Positions 34,701 to 41,928 are shown, numbered from the stretch's first letter. The stretch: 64,000 bases of DNA from an uncultured bacterium (GCA_902778895.1 CACYZF010000002.1:62001-126000), one strand, 5' to 3'. Notes: generated by a model from the letters alone, not told the origin. Program-made: numbers and translations.

Positions 34701-35516
34701 CCCCTGCTCTACTACGGCGCGACGCAGCAGCACGACGAGACGGTCCCCGAACCCTTCCGCATCCTCTCCGCGCACGTCAATCCGCTTCAGGCGTCCCACA
34801 CCGGATTCCCGGTCCGCGGCAGCACCGACCACTACGCGCTGTTCCTGGTCAACTCCACCGACGAGACGTTTCTCCAGTGGAAACCCGGCACGCCGGACGT
34901 GCTCGCCGGCCTCTACTACAGCCTGTTCAATCTGTATAACGTCCGCAATGTTTCGGCGATCTCCGCCGCCGAGCTCGAACAGATGACCGTCGCCGACGTG
35001 CTGGCGCTTCCCGAGGACAAGAACGATCCCGAGCTGATGCAGTACAAACACACCCTGATGAACGTGCTTGAACACATGCCGGAAGCCGGCATGAAGCCGT
35101 TCGACGACGGCGCGCGCCTGCTGGAATCCGTCGGCGCCAAACTCCGCGAGATCGCATCCGAACACATCTGGACGCGCACGATCTCCGGCTTCAACACCGG
35201 CGGCGGCATCTTCTCCTCGTCCTTCGAGTGCAAGGAGACCGGCGACTACCAGACCAAGGTCCTCTTCGGCCTCGGCGCGAACAGCCAGAAGCTCGGCGTG
35301 AAAGAACACCGGAGCATCCTCGGATACCTCTACAACATGGATACCGACGGCCTCAACACCCGCAAGTTCATCTTCCCCTTCATCACCACGAAGGACGCCC
35401 CCGGGTTCCATGAGTGGTCCTTCCTCGGCGGCCTCTTCGAACGCTCCGTCGAGGAAGGCAAGACCGGCGGCCGCATCTTCTTCTTCCCCTACGGCAACCG
35501 CCCGGAGAAGGATTGA
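31725..35516 (+). CDS. Large lipoprotein with repeated GFFPF motifs
   Basis: Function unknown. A signal peptide with lipobox VSSC places lipidation near residue 26. The 1263-residue protein contains many degenerate units built around (Y/H/F)G(F/V)FP(F/L) followed by an aromatic-rich strand and an LxPLxW-type strand: FGVFPLYW, HGFFPFYR, RGLFPFAW, YGFFPFFR twice, LGVFPYWF, YGFFPLFG and SGFYPFFF. Spacing is roughly 40-60 residues in the first half and wider in the second. The alternation of aromatic and Gly residues suggests a beta-rich repeat fold at the outer membrane. A longer minus-strand frame covers the same DNA but lacks any start signals. Confidence 0.8.
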   Translation: MNPRHLKASLLSAFAILAALLVSSCASSERMNRIGWDSDSYSAPKASRISGGRFDDAVVNLHTPVGLKDRQVNIWPFCTVNSRYVSVLWPFIDWDDFGMAIRPFFNQEGNDCSILFPLSSWNTVDGDGWALNAYWDEDCFGIVPVMHIGDGKGWALNSYWTKNFWGVFPLMHFGKKEGDFWFAGPVFGNEGRVGVIPVCYFGDRLDFVGPVWWVHPSKDETAKNKQAGLKEEGTTSFGVFPLYWHEFGAGSALIPVYFYAKNKAFLSPLFWMTTGYGDESDQWVRGQYLLLGYWDENWIEHGFFPFYRVDREDEDLNHVLLWWWKNNSQSRGLFPFAWFNKNGGLILPFAKWNNRSATGMNGEEETWTEGNILLLGYWGRNAYGFFPFFRGSSAVEDMKYVGPLWWAYDEDEREYGFFPFFRVERSQGEANRSYLFPVYSWEKDRFGSEFTSIPYFREDYDYPEYRATTSVHGRRYLIYADHEKKGNRFKAAHDRDDYIPRWGYSPSYMDDVKARMKEDDLTSEEAQTKVNDEIASKWEVGTTALHPFFEWTSSNEGERDLRLLFYLFGFDRDKDSTSNWLLWHILFTSGSDRSRDSYGFERTSSYTNILGVFPYWFRDTEVPYSYEQSWTPQIYIEESIERLLRRALMEDGSEESEQWSKDVYTDYVGKKYIANRIEVPQPVADGPFSPAPGREPKPVTVVKTGGLRQIVAGIPNEDVFRLCGMDRALSGEMTAQEAEDAAKRLMDVELKRHASGGTAVRTRYGFFPLFGVDRTVREKDGKTMPVSTEVITPLTYTSVEEGESVMRILLGILGYSSSEEHFRLANGHAYTEDVLSTLGIIRTESKSRPRTKGNVELLNSFANLLRNPPAADDNPLLADFWNLRVTATCNNVLTRYARFKDIVSVVTTYRDGARTAADTQAMLDNIVRWENDYFWEGDERSTSSGFYPFFFWSKDCLDRNGDLSRIARSWFVLPLLSGGSSNPEGSSLGILAPLLYYGATQQHDETVPEPFRILSAHVNPLQASHTGFPVRGSTDHYALFLVNSTDETFLQWKPGTPDVLAGLYYSLFNLYNVRNVSAISAAELEQMTVADVLALPEDKNDPELMQYKHTLMNVLEHMPEAGMKPFDDGARLLESVGAKLREIASEHIWTRTISGFNTGGGIFSSSFECKETGDYQTKVLFGLGANSQKLGVKEHRSILGYLYNMDTDGLNTRKFIFPFITTKDAPGFHEWSFLGGLFERSVEEGKTGGRIFFFPYGNRPEKD

Positions 35517-35586
35517 TGCCGTCTTTCGTCCGCGCGCGTTTCCCGCGTCCGCACCGGGTTTTTTCGGAAAATCCGGCGGGCACGGG

Positions 35587-35614
35587 TTGAAAAAAACGGT
35601 GTGCGCGCTATATT
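35587..35614 (+). promoter_or_regulatory. Promoter of the small zinc-ribbon gene
   Basis: TTGAAA (35587-35592), 16-bp spacer, TATATT (35609-35614). It leaves a leader of roughly 95 bases containing two hairpins. Confidence 0.55.
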
Positions 35615-35638
35615 GATAGTCAGAGTGCAACGTTTTCC

Positions 35639-35683
35639 GTGTCCGGGCGAAAGCCGGACACTACTCGTCACCCCTTTGGGGTG
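35639..35683 (+). promoter_or_regulatory. Two hairpins in the leader of the zinc-ribbon gene
   Basis: GTGTCCGG/CCGGACAC (35639-35661) form a perfect 8-bp stem and CACCCC/GGGGTG (35669-35683) a second with a 3-base loop, just upstream of the start codon. The tail GCTGCGCACTAG resembles the REP-like repeat seen elsewhere. It could be a regulatory leader or a repeat insertion. Confidence 0.4.
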
Positions 35684-35715
35684 CTGCGCACTAGAAGAGA
35701 TGGTTCAATGAAAGG

Positions 35716-35997
35716 ATGAAAGCTAAGATGATCACCCCTGCAATCCATGTTCCGATCGCGCCGGTCCCGCCGGTCGTCGACGACGAACAGCGTTTTCTGA
35801 TATGCCCCGTCTGCGGCGAAATGCTCGCCCAGCCGGACGTCGAGTCGTTCTCCCGCTGCCCGTACTGCGACTACAAGTTCGCGAAAGACCAGGCGCTGGA
35901 GGATTTCCTGCTCGCCCCCACGGTAAAGGCGTGGATCCAGAGCCAGGACATGCTCCCGCTGCAGTTCCGCCCGGACGACATGATCGAACCCGAATAA
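35716..35997 (+). CDS. Small zinc-ribbon protein
   Basis: A 93-residue protein with one zinc ribbon, CPVCGEML and CPYCDYKF, flanked by a proline-rich N-terminus and an acidic helical C-terminus. Two in-frame ATG codons compete: 35716, and 35728, which is better spaced behind AAAGG. It lies 9 bp upstream of the HAD hydrolase gene. Such ribbons often mediate protein or nucleic acid contacts; nothing more specific can be said. Confidence 0.65.
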   Translation: MKAKMITPAIHVPIAPVPPVVDDEQRFLICPVCGEMLAQPDVESFSRCPYCDYKFAKDQALEDFLLAPTVKAWIQSQDMLPLQFRPDDMIEPE

Positions 35998-36006
35998 GCC
36001 GTCCGC

Positions 36007-36843
36007 ATGCGCCCCGACATCCGCCTGATCGCCGTCGACTTGGACGGCACGCTGCTCAACGACCGAAAGGAGATCCCGCCCGATTTCGTGCCCATGGTGG
36101 AGGCGCTGTACCCGCGCGGCGTGCGGTTCGTCCTCGCCAGCGGACGCCAGTATTTCAACCTCGCCGCCATGTTCGAACGCATCGCGGACAAGCTCTTTTT
36201 CTTCTCCGAGAACGGCGGACTCGTGTTCGATGGCGCGGAAAACATCTTCTGCCGTCCGCTGCCCGACGACATTCTGCCGACGCTCTACCGTACCGGATCC
36301 GGCATCCCCGCGACCACGGTCCTGTGCGGCGTGAAGTCGGCGTACATCAGCAGCGCGTGCGATCCCGTCGGACGCGAAAACACCGCGATCTACTACAAAA
36401 AGCGCACGTTCACGGACGATCCGCTCGCCGCCGTCAGGGCCGCGGGCGACTCCGTGGTGAAGGTGGCGGTGTTCGACCCCGTGAGCGCCGCCGAACGCTG
36501 TGAGCCGCATTTCGTGCAGTTCCGCGACCGTCTGAAAGTCACGCTGGCGGGTCAGAGCTGGATCGACATCATGCGCGCCGACGTGAACAAGGGCATCGCA
36601 ATCGAATTCCTGCAAAAACGCCTCGGACTTGCGCCCGATCAGTGCATGGCGTTCGGCGACTACCCGAACGACCTCGAAATGATCCAACAGGTCGGCTGGA
36701 GCTACGGAATGGAGAACGGACACCCCGATCTGCTCGCCGCCGCACGGTTCCGCGCACCGTCCAACGAGGACGACGGCGTGATGCGCGTGCTCCGCGAGAC
36801 CTTCCCCGACGCCCTCGCCGGGCGCGGTTCCCATGCGGTTTGA
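36007..36843 (+). CDS. HAD-superfamily phosphatase (Cof/YidA type)
   Basis: Cytoplasmic sugar-phosphate or related phosphatase. Motif I is AVDLDGTLLND with the nucleophile Asp and the acid/base Asp; motif II is LASGRQ; motif III Lys lies in DVNKGIAIEFL; motif IV is FGDYPNDLEM. The C2-type cap is between motifs II and III. All catalytic residues are present. It is probably co-transcribed with the zinc-ribbon gene just upstream. Substrates of this family are broad and not predictable. Confidence 0.88.
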   Translation: MRPDIRLIAVDLDGTLLNDRKEIPPDFVPMVEALYPRGVRFVLASGRQYFNLAAMFERIADKLFFFSENGGLVFDGAENIFCRPLPDDILPTLYRTGSGIPATTVLCGVKSAYISSACDPVGRENTAIYYKKRTFTDDPLAAVRAAGDSVVKVAVFDPVSAAERCEPHFVQFRDRLKVTLAGQSWIDIMRADVNKGIAIEFLQKRLGLAPDQCMAFGDYPNDLEMIQQVGWSYGMENGHPDLLAAARFRAPSNEDDGVMRVLRETFPDALAGRGSHAV

Positions 36844-36987
36844 TCGACCTGGCGCATACACTGCATATCGATAACTTTTCTTTATCAAACTATGCCGAAT
36901 GATTATTTTTGTTTCTATCATGAGCAGGCTATATTATAGTCTTTTGCTTTCTTTCATGACGATTCCAACACGTCTCCATAACGCCCC

Positions 36988-38253
36988 ATGAAAAAGATCC
37001 CCCTCCCGACTTTGCTCCTGTTCTTCTTCGCCGCCGTCATCTACGCCATCGGAGCCGCCACGCGCGCCGGCGTGCCGGGCATGGTCTACGACCAGATCCG
37101 CGCATCGCTCGACTTCACCGCCGCGCAGACGTCCGCCATCTCCAGCTGGGGCGTCGCCGGGTGCATCGCCTTTCTGGGCATCTCCGGCGTGCTGACCGAC
37201 CGCTTCGGCTGGCGGCCCGTGATCCTCGCCGGGATCGCGCTGCAGGTCTTCGGCGAATGGCTCCTGTACACGTTCACCGCACCCGCCTGGGTCTACGCCG
37301 GGGCGTTCCTGAACGGCGGCGGCCGCACCATCGGCTATCTCACGCTCCTGAAATTCCTCGACTCCGAGTTCGACCGCAAATACTTCTCCGCCCTCATCGG
37401 CGTCTTCTATGTCTTCAGCTACGGCGGCACGCTCCTCGGCTCCTCCCCGTTCGCTTCCCTCGCCGCGGACCATCCCTGGCAGCTGATCCTGCGCTGGTGC
37501 AACCACCTCACGACCGCGTGCGGCGTCGCCGTCGCGGTCTGCCTGCTCTGTTCCGCCCGGACCGCCCGACGCGCCCCCGGCACACCGGCGAAAAAACGCG
37601 AGCCGTTCCCCTGGGGACAGCTGCTGGTCCAGCTGAAGAAACCGCAGTGCGTCGGCGTGTTCTTCTGCGCCGCGTCCGGGATCGTGCTCTACTGGTCCTG
37701 CCTGAGCGGAATCGGCAAAAAATACCTCTCCGACCTCTGCGGCGCCGAAGCCGGGGCGCTCGGCACCATGAACACCGTCGTCATGGTCGAAATGATCTTC
37801 GCCGGGACCGTGAGCCTGTTCCTCGGTAACCGCAGAAAGCTGTTCCAGGCCGCCGGCTGCATCCTGCTCGCCATCGGCTCCGCCGTGCTGTTCGCCGGGA
37901 CGTTCCTGCCCGCTCGCTCCGCCCTCGCCGCCGCCTGGACCGGATTCCTCCTGCTCGGCACGGGCTACGGCTTCACCGGCATTCAGATCACCGCCTGCCG
38001 CGAATTCGTCCCGCCCGTCTTCGCCGCCAGCGCCATCGCGTTCGTCAATTTCTGCGCGAACGTCTTCCTCATCGCGATCGCCCAGCTCGCGGGCCGGCTC
38101 TTCGACCGGTTCGCCGTGGACGGCACCCTTCAGGCGGCCCCGGCGGGATTCCGGATCCTGCTGGGCGTCTATCTGCTGATCGCGGTCCCGGCGGCAGTCG
38201 CCGCGTGCTTCCTGCGCGATTCCAAAGGGCGGAACATCAGCGCGGAAATTTGA
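36988..38253 (+). CDS. Major facilitator superfamily transporter
   Basis: Twelve predicted membrane helices in 421 residues, with a long basic central loop (RTARRAPGTPAKKREPF) between helices 6 and 7, as in MFS carriers. The loop after helix 2 reads GVLTDRFGWRP, matching the MFS GxxxDRxGRR signature. Substrate unknown; no sugar- or drug-specific motif stands out. A TATATT at 36930-36935 could be its -10, but no convincing -35 is found, and no ribosome binding site precedes the ATG. Confidence 0.85.
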   Translation: MKKIPLPTLLLFFFAAVIYAIGAATRAGVPGMVYDQIRASLDFTAAQTSAISSWGVAGCIAFLGISGVLTDRFGWRPVILAGIALQVFGEWLLYTFTAPAWVYAGAFLNGGGRTIGYLTLLKFLDSEFDRKYFSALIGVFYVFSYGGTLLGSSPFASLAADHPWQLILRWCNHLTTACGVAVAVCLLCSARTARRAPGTPAKKREPFPWGQLLVQLKKPQCVGVFFCAASGIVLYWSCLSGIGKKYLSDLCGAEAGALGTMNTVVMVEMIFAGTVSLFLGNRRKLFQAAGCILLAIGSAVLFAGTFLPARSALAAAWTGFLLLGTGYGFTGIQITACREFVPPVFAASAIAFVNFCANVFLIAIAQLAGRLFDRFAVDGTLQAAPAGFRILLGVYLLIAVPAAVAACFLRDSKGRNISAEI

Positions 38254-38318
38254 ACACACAATCTTTTCCTTTCCGCGTTCCTGACTGAGAGTTATTTCAT
38301 TTTTCTTTTGCTGTTTGC

Positions 38319-38347
38319 TTGACATTTCAGATACAGTGCATTATATT
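38319..38347 (+). promoter_or_regulatory. Consensus promoter of the toxin-antitoxin operon, with possible operator
   Basis: TTGACA (38319-38324), 17-bp spacer, TATATT (38342-38347). ATACA (38331-38335) and TGTAT (38346-38350) form an imperfect palindrome overlapping the -10, a likely binding site for the antitoxin. Confidence 0.75.
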
Positions 38348-38379
38348 GTATTCAAAACATATAACATCTGGAGGAAGAT

Positions 38380-38655
38380 ATGAGTACATCCAATCTTTGT
38401 GTTCGGGTCGACTCCGAATTAAAAAGTGCGGTCGAAAGCTGTCTGGCAGATATGGGAATGAATCTTTCCACCGCCATCACGATTTATCTCAAACGGATTG
38501 CCAGGGATCATGAGATTCCCTTCAAGATCACGGCTACTCCGCGCGTCAATCAGGAAACACTGGATGCCATCGAGGAAGGATATCGTATAGCCAATGATCC
38601 CAGCGTACCGGGCTACCGGGATATGAAAAGCTTGATTGAGGCATTGAATTCGTGA
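38380..38655 (+). CDS. RelB/DinJ-family antitoxin
   Basis: A 91-residue protein with the ribbon-helix-helix N-terminus of DinJ (LCVRVDSELKSAVESCLADMGMNLSTAITIYLKRI), which binds DNA and represses the operon. The acidic C-terminal part (YRIANDPSVPGYRDMKSLIEAL) would wrap the toxin. GGAGGA gives a strong ribosome binding site. Its stop overlaps the toxin's GTG start. The pair is AT-richer than its neighbours, in line with horizontal gain. Confidence 0.9.
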   Translation: MSTSNLCVRVDSELKSAVESCLADMGMNLSTAITIYLKRIARDHEIPFKITATPRVNQETLDAIEEGYRIANDPSVPGYRDMKSLIEALNS

Positions 38656-38927
38656 AGTACATAGTAAAATATACGGCCCGTTTTCAAAAGGACTATAAAA
38701 CCCTTGTGAAACGGAAACTTGATGTTTCCAAGGTACATGAGGTCATTGAAATCCTTGCATCCGGCAATGTGCTTCCCAGTAAATATCATGACCATGCATT
38801 GTCTGGAAACTATCAGGGTGCCAGAGAGTGTCATATCCGGCCGGACTGGCTACTGATTTACTCCATTTCGAACGAGACACTTGTTCTTGAGTTGCTCCGA
38901 ACCGGGTCGCACAGCGATTTGTTCTGA
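38652..38927 (+). CDS. YafQ-family (RelE superfamily) mRNA interferase toxin
   Basis: A 91-residue RelE-fold toxin that cleaves mRNA on the ribosome. Family features: YTARFQKDYKTLVKR at the start, then KYHDHALSGNYQGARECHIRPDWLLIYSI, and LELLRTGSHSDLF at the end, giving the catalytic histidines (HDH, ECHI, GSHS) and the terminal Phe of YafQ. The start is a GTG that overlaps the antitoxin's TGA (GTGA), limiting toxin output relative to antitoxin. Confidence 0.9.
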   Translation: MKYIVKYTARFQKDYKTLVKRKLDVSKVHEVIEILASGNVLPSKYHDHALSGNYQGARECHIRPDWLLIYSISNETLVLELLRTGSHSDLF

Positions 38928-38953
38928 TTGCTCACTCTTATGAGGCCGGACCG

Positions 38954-39481
38954 ATGAAACTGAAGTTCAGCAAACCCACGAAATTCGAGTGGATCGTCTT
39001 ATGTGTGGTGCTCGGAGCTGTGGCGTTCATGGCTTTTGTTCTCCACAGCTATATTTGGCAGATTCGGTTCGGCGCCGTCAAATACGGCATGTACCGCGAA
39101 ATCGATGCCGACATCCTCGATGCGATCAAAAGCAAGTACAAGATCGTGAAATGCACGGTCGAACTTCCCCCTGACGACACGATCGAACTCAGCCTCGAAC
39201 TCGATCCGGAAGCCGAAGAGCAGGCGTTCGACATCGCCGGGGACGTGTACGACCTGAAACGGAAGTCGCCCGTCCTGCACAAAAAGCCACTCGAACTGGA
39301 AATACGGGTCCGCGATCCGAAAAACGGCGTCACCCACCGCACTTATATGCCCGGCGTGCCGAATCACAAGAAAAAAAAGAATTATGAGGAGTACCGGGAG
39401 CTGGCCGAAAAATGGTCTGAGATCATCCGGCAGAAAGAGATGGCAGAACGCCGCGCCGCAGAAGGGAACGAGGGACAATGA
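38954..39481 (+). CDS. Single-helix membrane protein with a domain shared with the next gene
   Basis: One membrane helix near residues 13-32, then a ~100-residue alpha/beta domain (REIDADILDAIKSKYKIVKCTVELPPDDTIELSLEL, AFDIAGDVYDLKRKS) and a charged helical tail (HKKKKNYEEYRELAEKW). The following gene repeats this layout almost segment for segment and adds a peroxidase-like domain. Its stop overlaps that gene's ATG by 4 bases. The shared domain is not one I recognise. Duplication followed by fusion or loss is likely. Confidence 0.7.
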   Translation: MKLKFSKPTKFEWIVLCVVLGAVAFMAFVLHSYIWQIRFGAVKYGMYREIDADILDAIKSKYKIVKCTVELPPDDTIELSLELDPEAEEQAFDIAGDVYDLKRKSPVLHKKPLELEIRVRDPKNGVTHRTYMPGVPNHKKKKNYEEYRELAEKWSEIIRQKEMAERRAAEGNEGQ

Positions 39482-40596
39482 AGCTCAGGAAATCCACGAA
39501 GAGAGCGCTGCTGATCGTTACATGCGTGGGGCTTGCGCATGCGGGGTTCGCATCCTACGTTTTTTACAGAATGATTCGCGGCCTTCAATTCGAAGCGGTT
39601 TCGTTCGGCATGCTCGACCAGGTCAGCGCCGATATCATCGACCCGCTTGAAAGCAAGTACAAAATTCGGGAATGCACGGTCGGATTGCCTTCGGACGACA
39701 CGATCGAGCTCAGGATCGAACTCAATTCGATCGATCAGGCGCAGGCGTTCGACATCGCCCGCGAGGTGTACGAGCTGAAAAAGAAGTCGGTCGTCCTGAA
39801 CAGAAAGCCCCTCGATCTGAAGATTTGGGTCTATGATCCGCCGATGGATGGACAGCGCATCGTTTATGTGGACCCGGATTCGAGATACGGCGTCAACATC
39901 CACGTTTCCATACCCGGCGCGCCGGACCACAAGAAAAAACGCGACATGGAAGAGTATCTGGAGCTGGAACGAAAGTGGCGGGAGATCCACTGGCAGAAAG
40001 AACAGGAAGAACGCCGCGCCGCGGCCGGGAATAGTGAAGACGATTCCGGTTCGCCGAAAGAGCCGTCGCGATTTTACGATTTCGAGCTCGAGACATGGGA
40101 CGGGCAGACCCTCCCGACGGCCGATCTCAAAGGAAAGGTCGTACTCGTGGTGAACACCTCCACGGACGATCTTTTCTCCAGGCAGTACGCCCGGCTTGAG
40201 GAGATGTACCGGAAATACCGGGAGAAAGGCTTCGAGATCCTGGACTTCCCCTGCGAACCGTTCCGCTCGGAGAGTCGGACGTTTGCCCCTCGGACGACCC
40301 TCAGCGACGAAGAGATTCATGCGTCACGCAAAACGCTCTACGGGGCGTCGTTCCCGCTGATGAAGAAGTGCGACGTGACCGCCGGAAACGAGATCCCGCT
40401 TTACAGGTTCCTGAAGGCGGGCTCGGGCGAGATCAAATGGTATTTCACAAAATTCGTCATTGACCGCAACGGCAAGGTCGTGCGGCGGTTCCAGCCGGAC
40501 GAGGTCTTCGATCCCGCCGACAGTATGGACGCGCTCGAACAATGCATCCAGTCCCTGCTGGACGTTCCCGTCCCCAAAGCGGAAGAATCCGAATAA
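39478..40596 (+). CDS. Membrane-anchored degenerate glutathione-peroxidase-like protein
   Basis: Residues 8-30 are a membrane helix. Residues ~40-185 repeat the domain of the preceding gene. Residues ~198-365 follow the glutathione-peroxidase fold (RFYDFELETWDGQ, VVLVVN, GFEILDFPCEPF, WYFTKFVIDRNGKVV). The peroxidatic Cys position is Asp231, the FPCNQ glutamine is replaced (FPCEPF), Trp321 is kept and the following Asn is Tyr. The same losses occur in the fusion at 3092-4120, so this is a conserved non-peroxidase branch rather than random decay. Confidence 0.75.
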   Translation: MKLRKSTKRALLIVTCVGLAHAGFASYVFYRMIRGLQFEAVSFGMLDQVSADIIDPLESKYKIRECTVGLPSDDTIELRIELNSIDQAQAFDIAREVYELKKKSVVLNRKPLDLKIWVYDPPMDGQRIVYVDPDSRYGVNIHVSIPGAPDHKKKRDMEEYLELERKWREIHWQKEQEERRAAAGNSEDDSGSPKEPSRFYDFELETWDGQTLPTADLKGKVVLVVNTSTDDLFSRQYARLEEMYRKYREKGFEILDFPCEPFRSESRTFAPRTTLSDEEIHASRKTLYGASFPLMKKCDVTAGNEIPLYRFLKAGSGEIKWYFTKFVIDRNGKVVRRFQPDEVFDPADSMDALEQCIQSLLDVPVPKAEESE

Positions 40597-40637
40597 CTCG
40601 TTCCGAGTTTCCCCCGGCATCGCCTGTTCGCATTCCC

Positions 40638-40726
40638 GTGCGCGAGCGTCAGCCGCGCACTGTTCGGCACACTCCGTGTGTGCGCGAGCGTCAGCCGCGC
40701 ACTACCCAAGTGGAGGCTCTGCCTCC
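40638..40726 (+). repeat. REP-like composite repeat, two palindrome units plus a GGAGGC hairpin
   Basis: Two identical units GTGCGCGAGCGTCAGCCGCG plus CACT at 40638-40661 and 40680-40703, 42 bp apart, then GGAGGC/GCCTCC (40712-40726). The order palindrome, short spacer, GGAGG hairpin recurs at 63.72 kb. Confidence 0.75.
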
Positions 40727-40759
40727 CGTCCATTTTTCCGCATCTTTCGGCGGTGGGAC

Positions 40760-40788
40760 TTGATTTTTGCGGAAAAACATGCTATCTT
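40760..40788 (+). promoter_or_regulatory. Promoter of the 246-residue membrane protein gene
   Basis: TTGATT (40760-40765), 17-bp spacer, TATCTT (40783-40788) preceded by TGC. Confidence 0.55.
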
Positions 40789-40836
40789 TATATTATATAT
40801 CGTTCCCCTCAACACTCACACAAGGAAACAATTAAC

Positions 40837-41577
40837 ATGAAATTCAAAATCGGCGACATCATCGCGGTCGTCTACTTCGCAGCGTTCGTCTGCCTCGTTT
40901 TCTTCTTCCCGCTCGCGTACGGCACGGAGGTGAAGATTGACCTCAACGCCCTGACCGGATCCGCGAAACACGGCCTCTACTGGGCGGGCTTCTCCACGGA
41001 CGGCATCAAGAACTTCGGCGAAGTCGTCGGCCACTATCCCTATATCTCCGGCTTCCTGAAGGTCGGCCTGCTCGCCACGCTCGGTGAAATGATCAAGGTG
41101 CGCGGCAAGACCGGCAGCTGGAAGACCCCCGACCTGATCGCGAAGTTCATCGTCTGGGGCGTGTACGGCATGCTCTTCACCATCGCGTTCGCGATCTTCG
41201 GCAAAGGCATCCACGCGATCATGGGCACCCCGGTCTGGCCGCTCACGTTCGAAAACGACACCGTGCAGAAGATCTGGCAGGGCTTCTCCACCTCCCTGTG
41301 GGCGAACCTCATCTTCTGCTTCCCGATGATGCTCAGCCACGATTACTGGAACACCTGCATCACGAAGAAGCGCTTCCTCGGTGGCGCGGAGTTCCTCGAA
41401 GGCATCGACAAGCACCTCTGGGGCTCCTACCTGCTGAAGACCATCGTCGTCTTCTGGATCCCGGCGCACACGATCACGTTCTCGCTCCCCGCCAACTACC
41501 AGGTCCTCATGAGCGCGTTCCTCAGCCTCGCCCTCGGATTCATCCTCACGATCAAGCCCAAAAAGAAAGCCGAGTGA
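40837..41577 (+). CDS. Integral membrane protein, possibly Mpv17/PMP22-like
   Basis: A 246-residue protein with five or six hydrophobic segments. The ATG at 40837 follows CAAGGAAA and lies correctly behind the promoter; the longer open frame upstream covers the repeats. The C-terminal half (LWGSYLLKTIVVFWIPAHTITFSLPANYQVL) has the spacing of the Mpv17/PMP22 signature (W.x.W.P...NF.xVP...R), but the match is loose. Function unknown. Confidence 0.65.
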   Translation: MKFKIGDIIAVVYFAAFVCLVFFFPLAYGTEVKIDLNALTGSAKHGLYWAGFSTDGIKNFGEVVGHYPYISGFLKVGLLATLGEMIKVRGKTGSWKTPDLIAKFIVWGVYGMLFTIAFAIFGKGIHAIMGTPVWPLTFENDTVQKIWQGFSTSLWANLIFCFPMMLSHDYWNTCITKKRFLGGAEFLEGIDKHLWGSYLLKTIVVFWIPAHTITFSLPANYQVLMSAFLSLALGFILTIKPKKKAE

Positions 41578-41639
41578 CCGCGTTTTTCCGATCCGGCTTT
41601 CTCCCACATATTCAACAATCAACTGAAAGGCACATTACC

Positions 41640-41858
41640 ATGAAAAAAATGCTCTTCACGCTCACCGTCCTCGCCGCAGCCGCCGCAGCACTGACCTTCA
41701 CCTCCTGCGAGAAGAAGGAAACCGCCGGCGAAAAGCTCGACAAGGCGATCGACAAGACCGAATCCGGCGTCAACAAGTTCACCAAGAAGGCCGAAGAGGC
41801 CGCCAAGGACACCAACGACGCCGTCGGCAAAGCCATCGACGACACGTTCAACAAGTAA
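41640..41858 (+). CDS. Small lipoprotein with an amphipathic helix
   Basis: 72 residues. A signal peptide ends in lipobox TFTSC, then about 50 residues of Lys/Glu/Ala-rich helix (KLDKAIDKTESGVNKFTKKAEEAAKD). It resembles entericidin-like or late-embryogenesis-like small lipoproteins that coat membranes, but no firm family can be named. AAAGG lies 8 bp before the ATG. A clear terminator follows. Confidence 0.75.
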   Translation: MKKMLFTLTVLAAAAAALTFTSCEKKETAGEKLDKAIDKTESGVNKFTKKAEEAAKDTNDAVGKAIDDTFNK

Positions 41859-41890
41859 GAGGCCCTTGCCTCCACGAATCGCATGATTCG

Positions 41891-41928
41891 CCCCGGTTCC
41901 GACAAGTTCGGAGCCGGGGATTCTTTTT
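41891..41928 (+). terminator. Terminator of the small lipoprotein gene
   Basis: CCCCGGTTCCGA pairs with TCGGAGCCGGGG, followed by TTCTTTTTG. Confidence 0.8.

Noticed and set aside
31635-35630. A 1331-codon open frame on the minus strand, longer than the lipoprotein gene opposite
   Set aside because: It has no promoter or ribosome binding site, no recognisable motif and a shadow-type composition rich in Glu, Arg, Val and Ala. The plus-strand frame has a promoter, signal peptide, lipobox and repeats.
36909-36935. TATATT upstream of the MFS gene as a promoter
   Set aside because: The -10 is good but no -35 resembling the window's other promoters lies 15-18 bp upstream, so it was not listed as a feature.
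40597-40616. AACTCG/CGAGTT hairpin after the pseudo-peroxidase gene as a terminator
   Set aside because: The stem is only 6 bp and is followed by C-rich sequence, not T.
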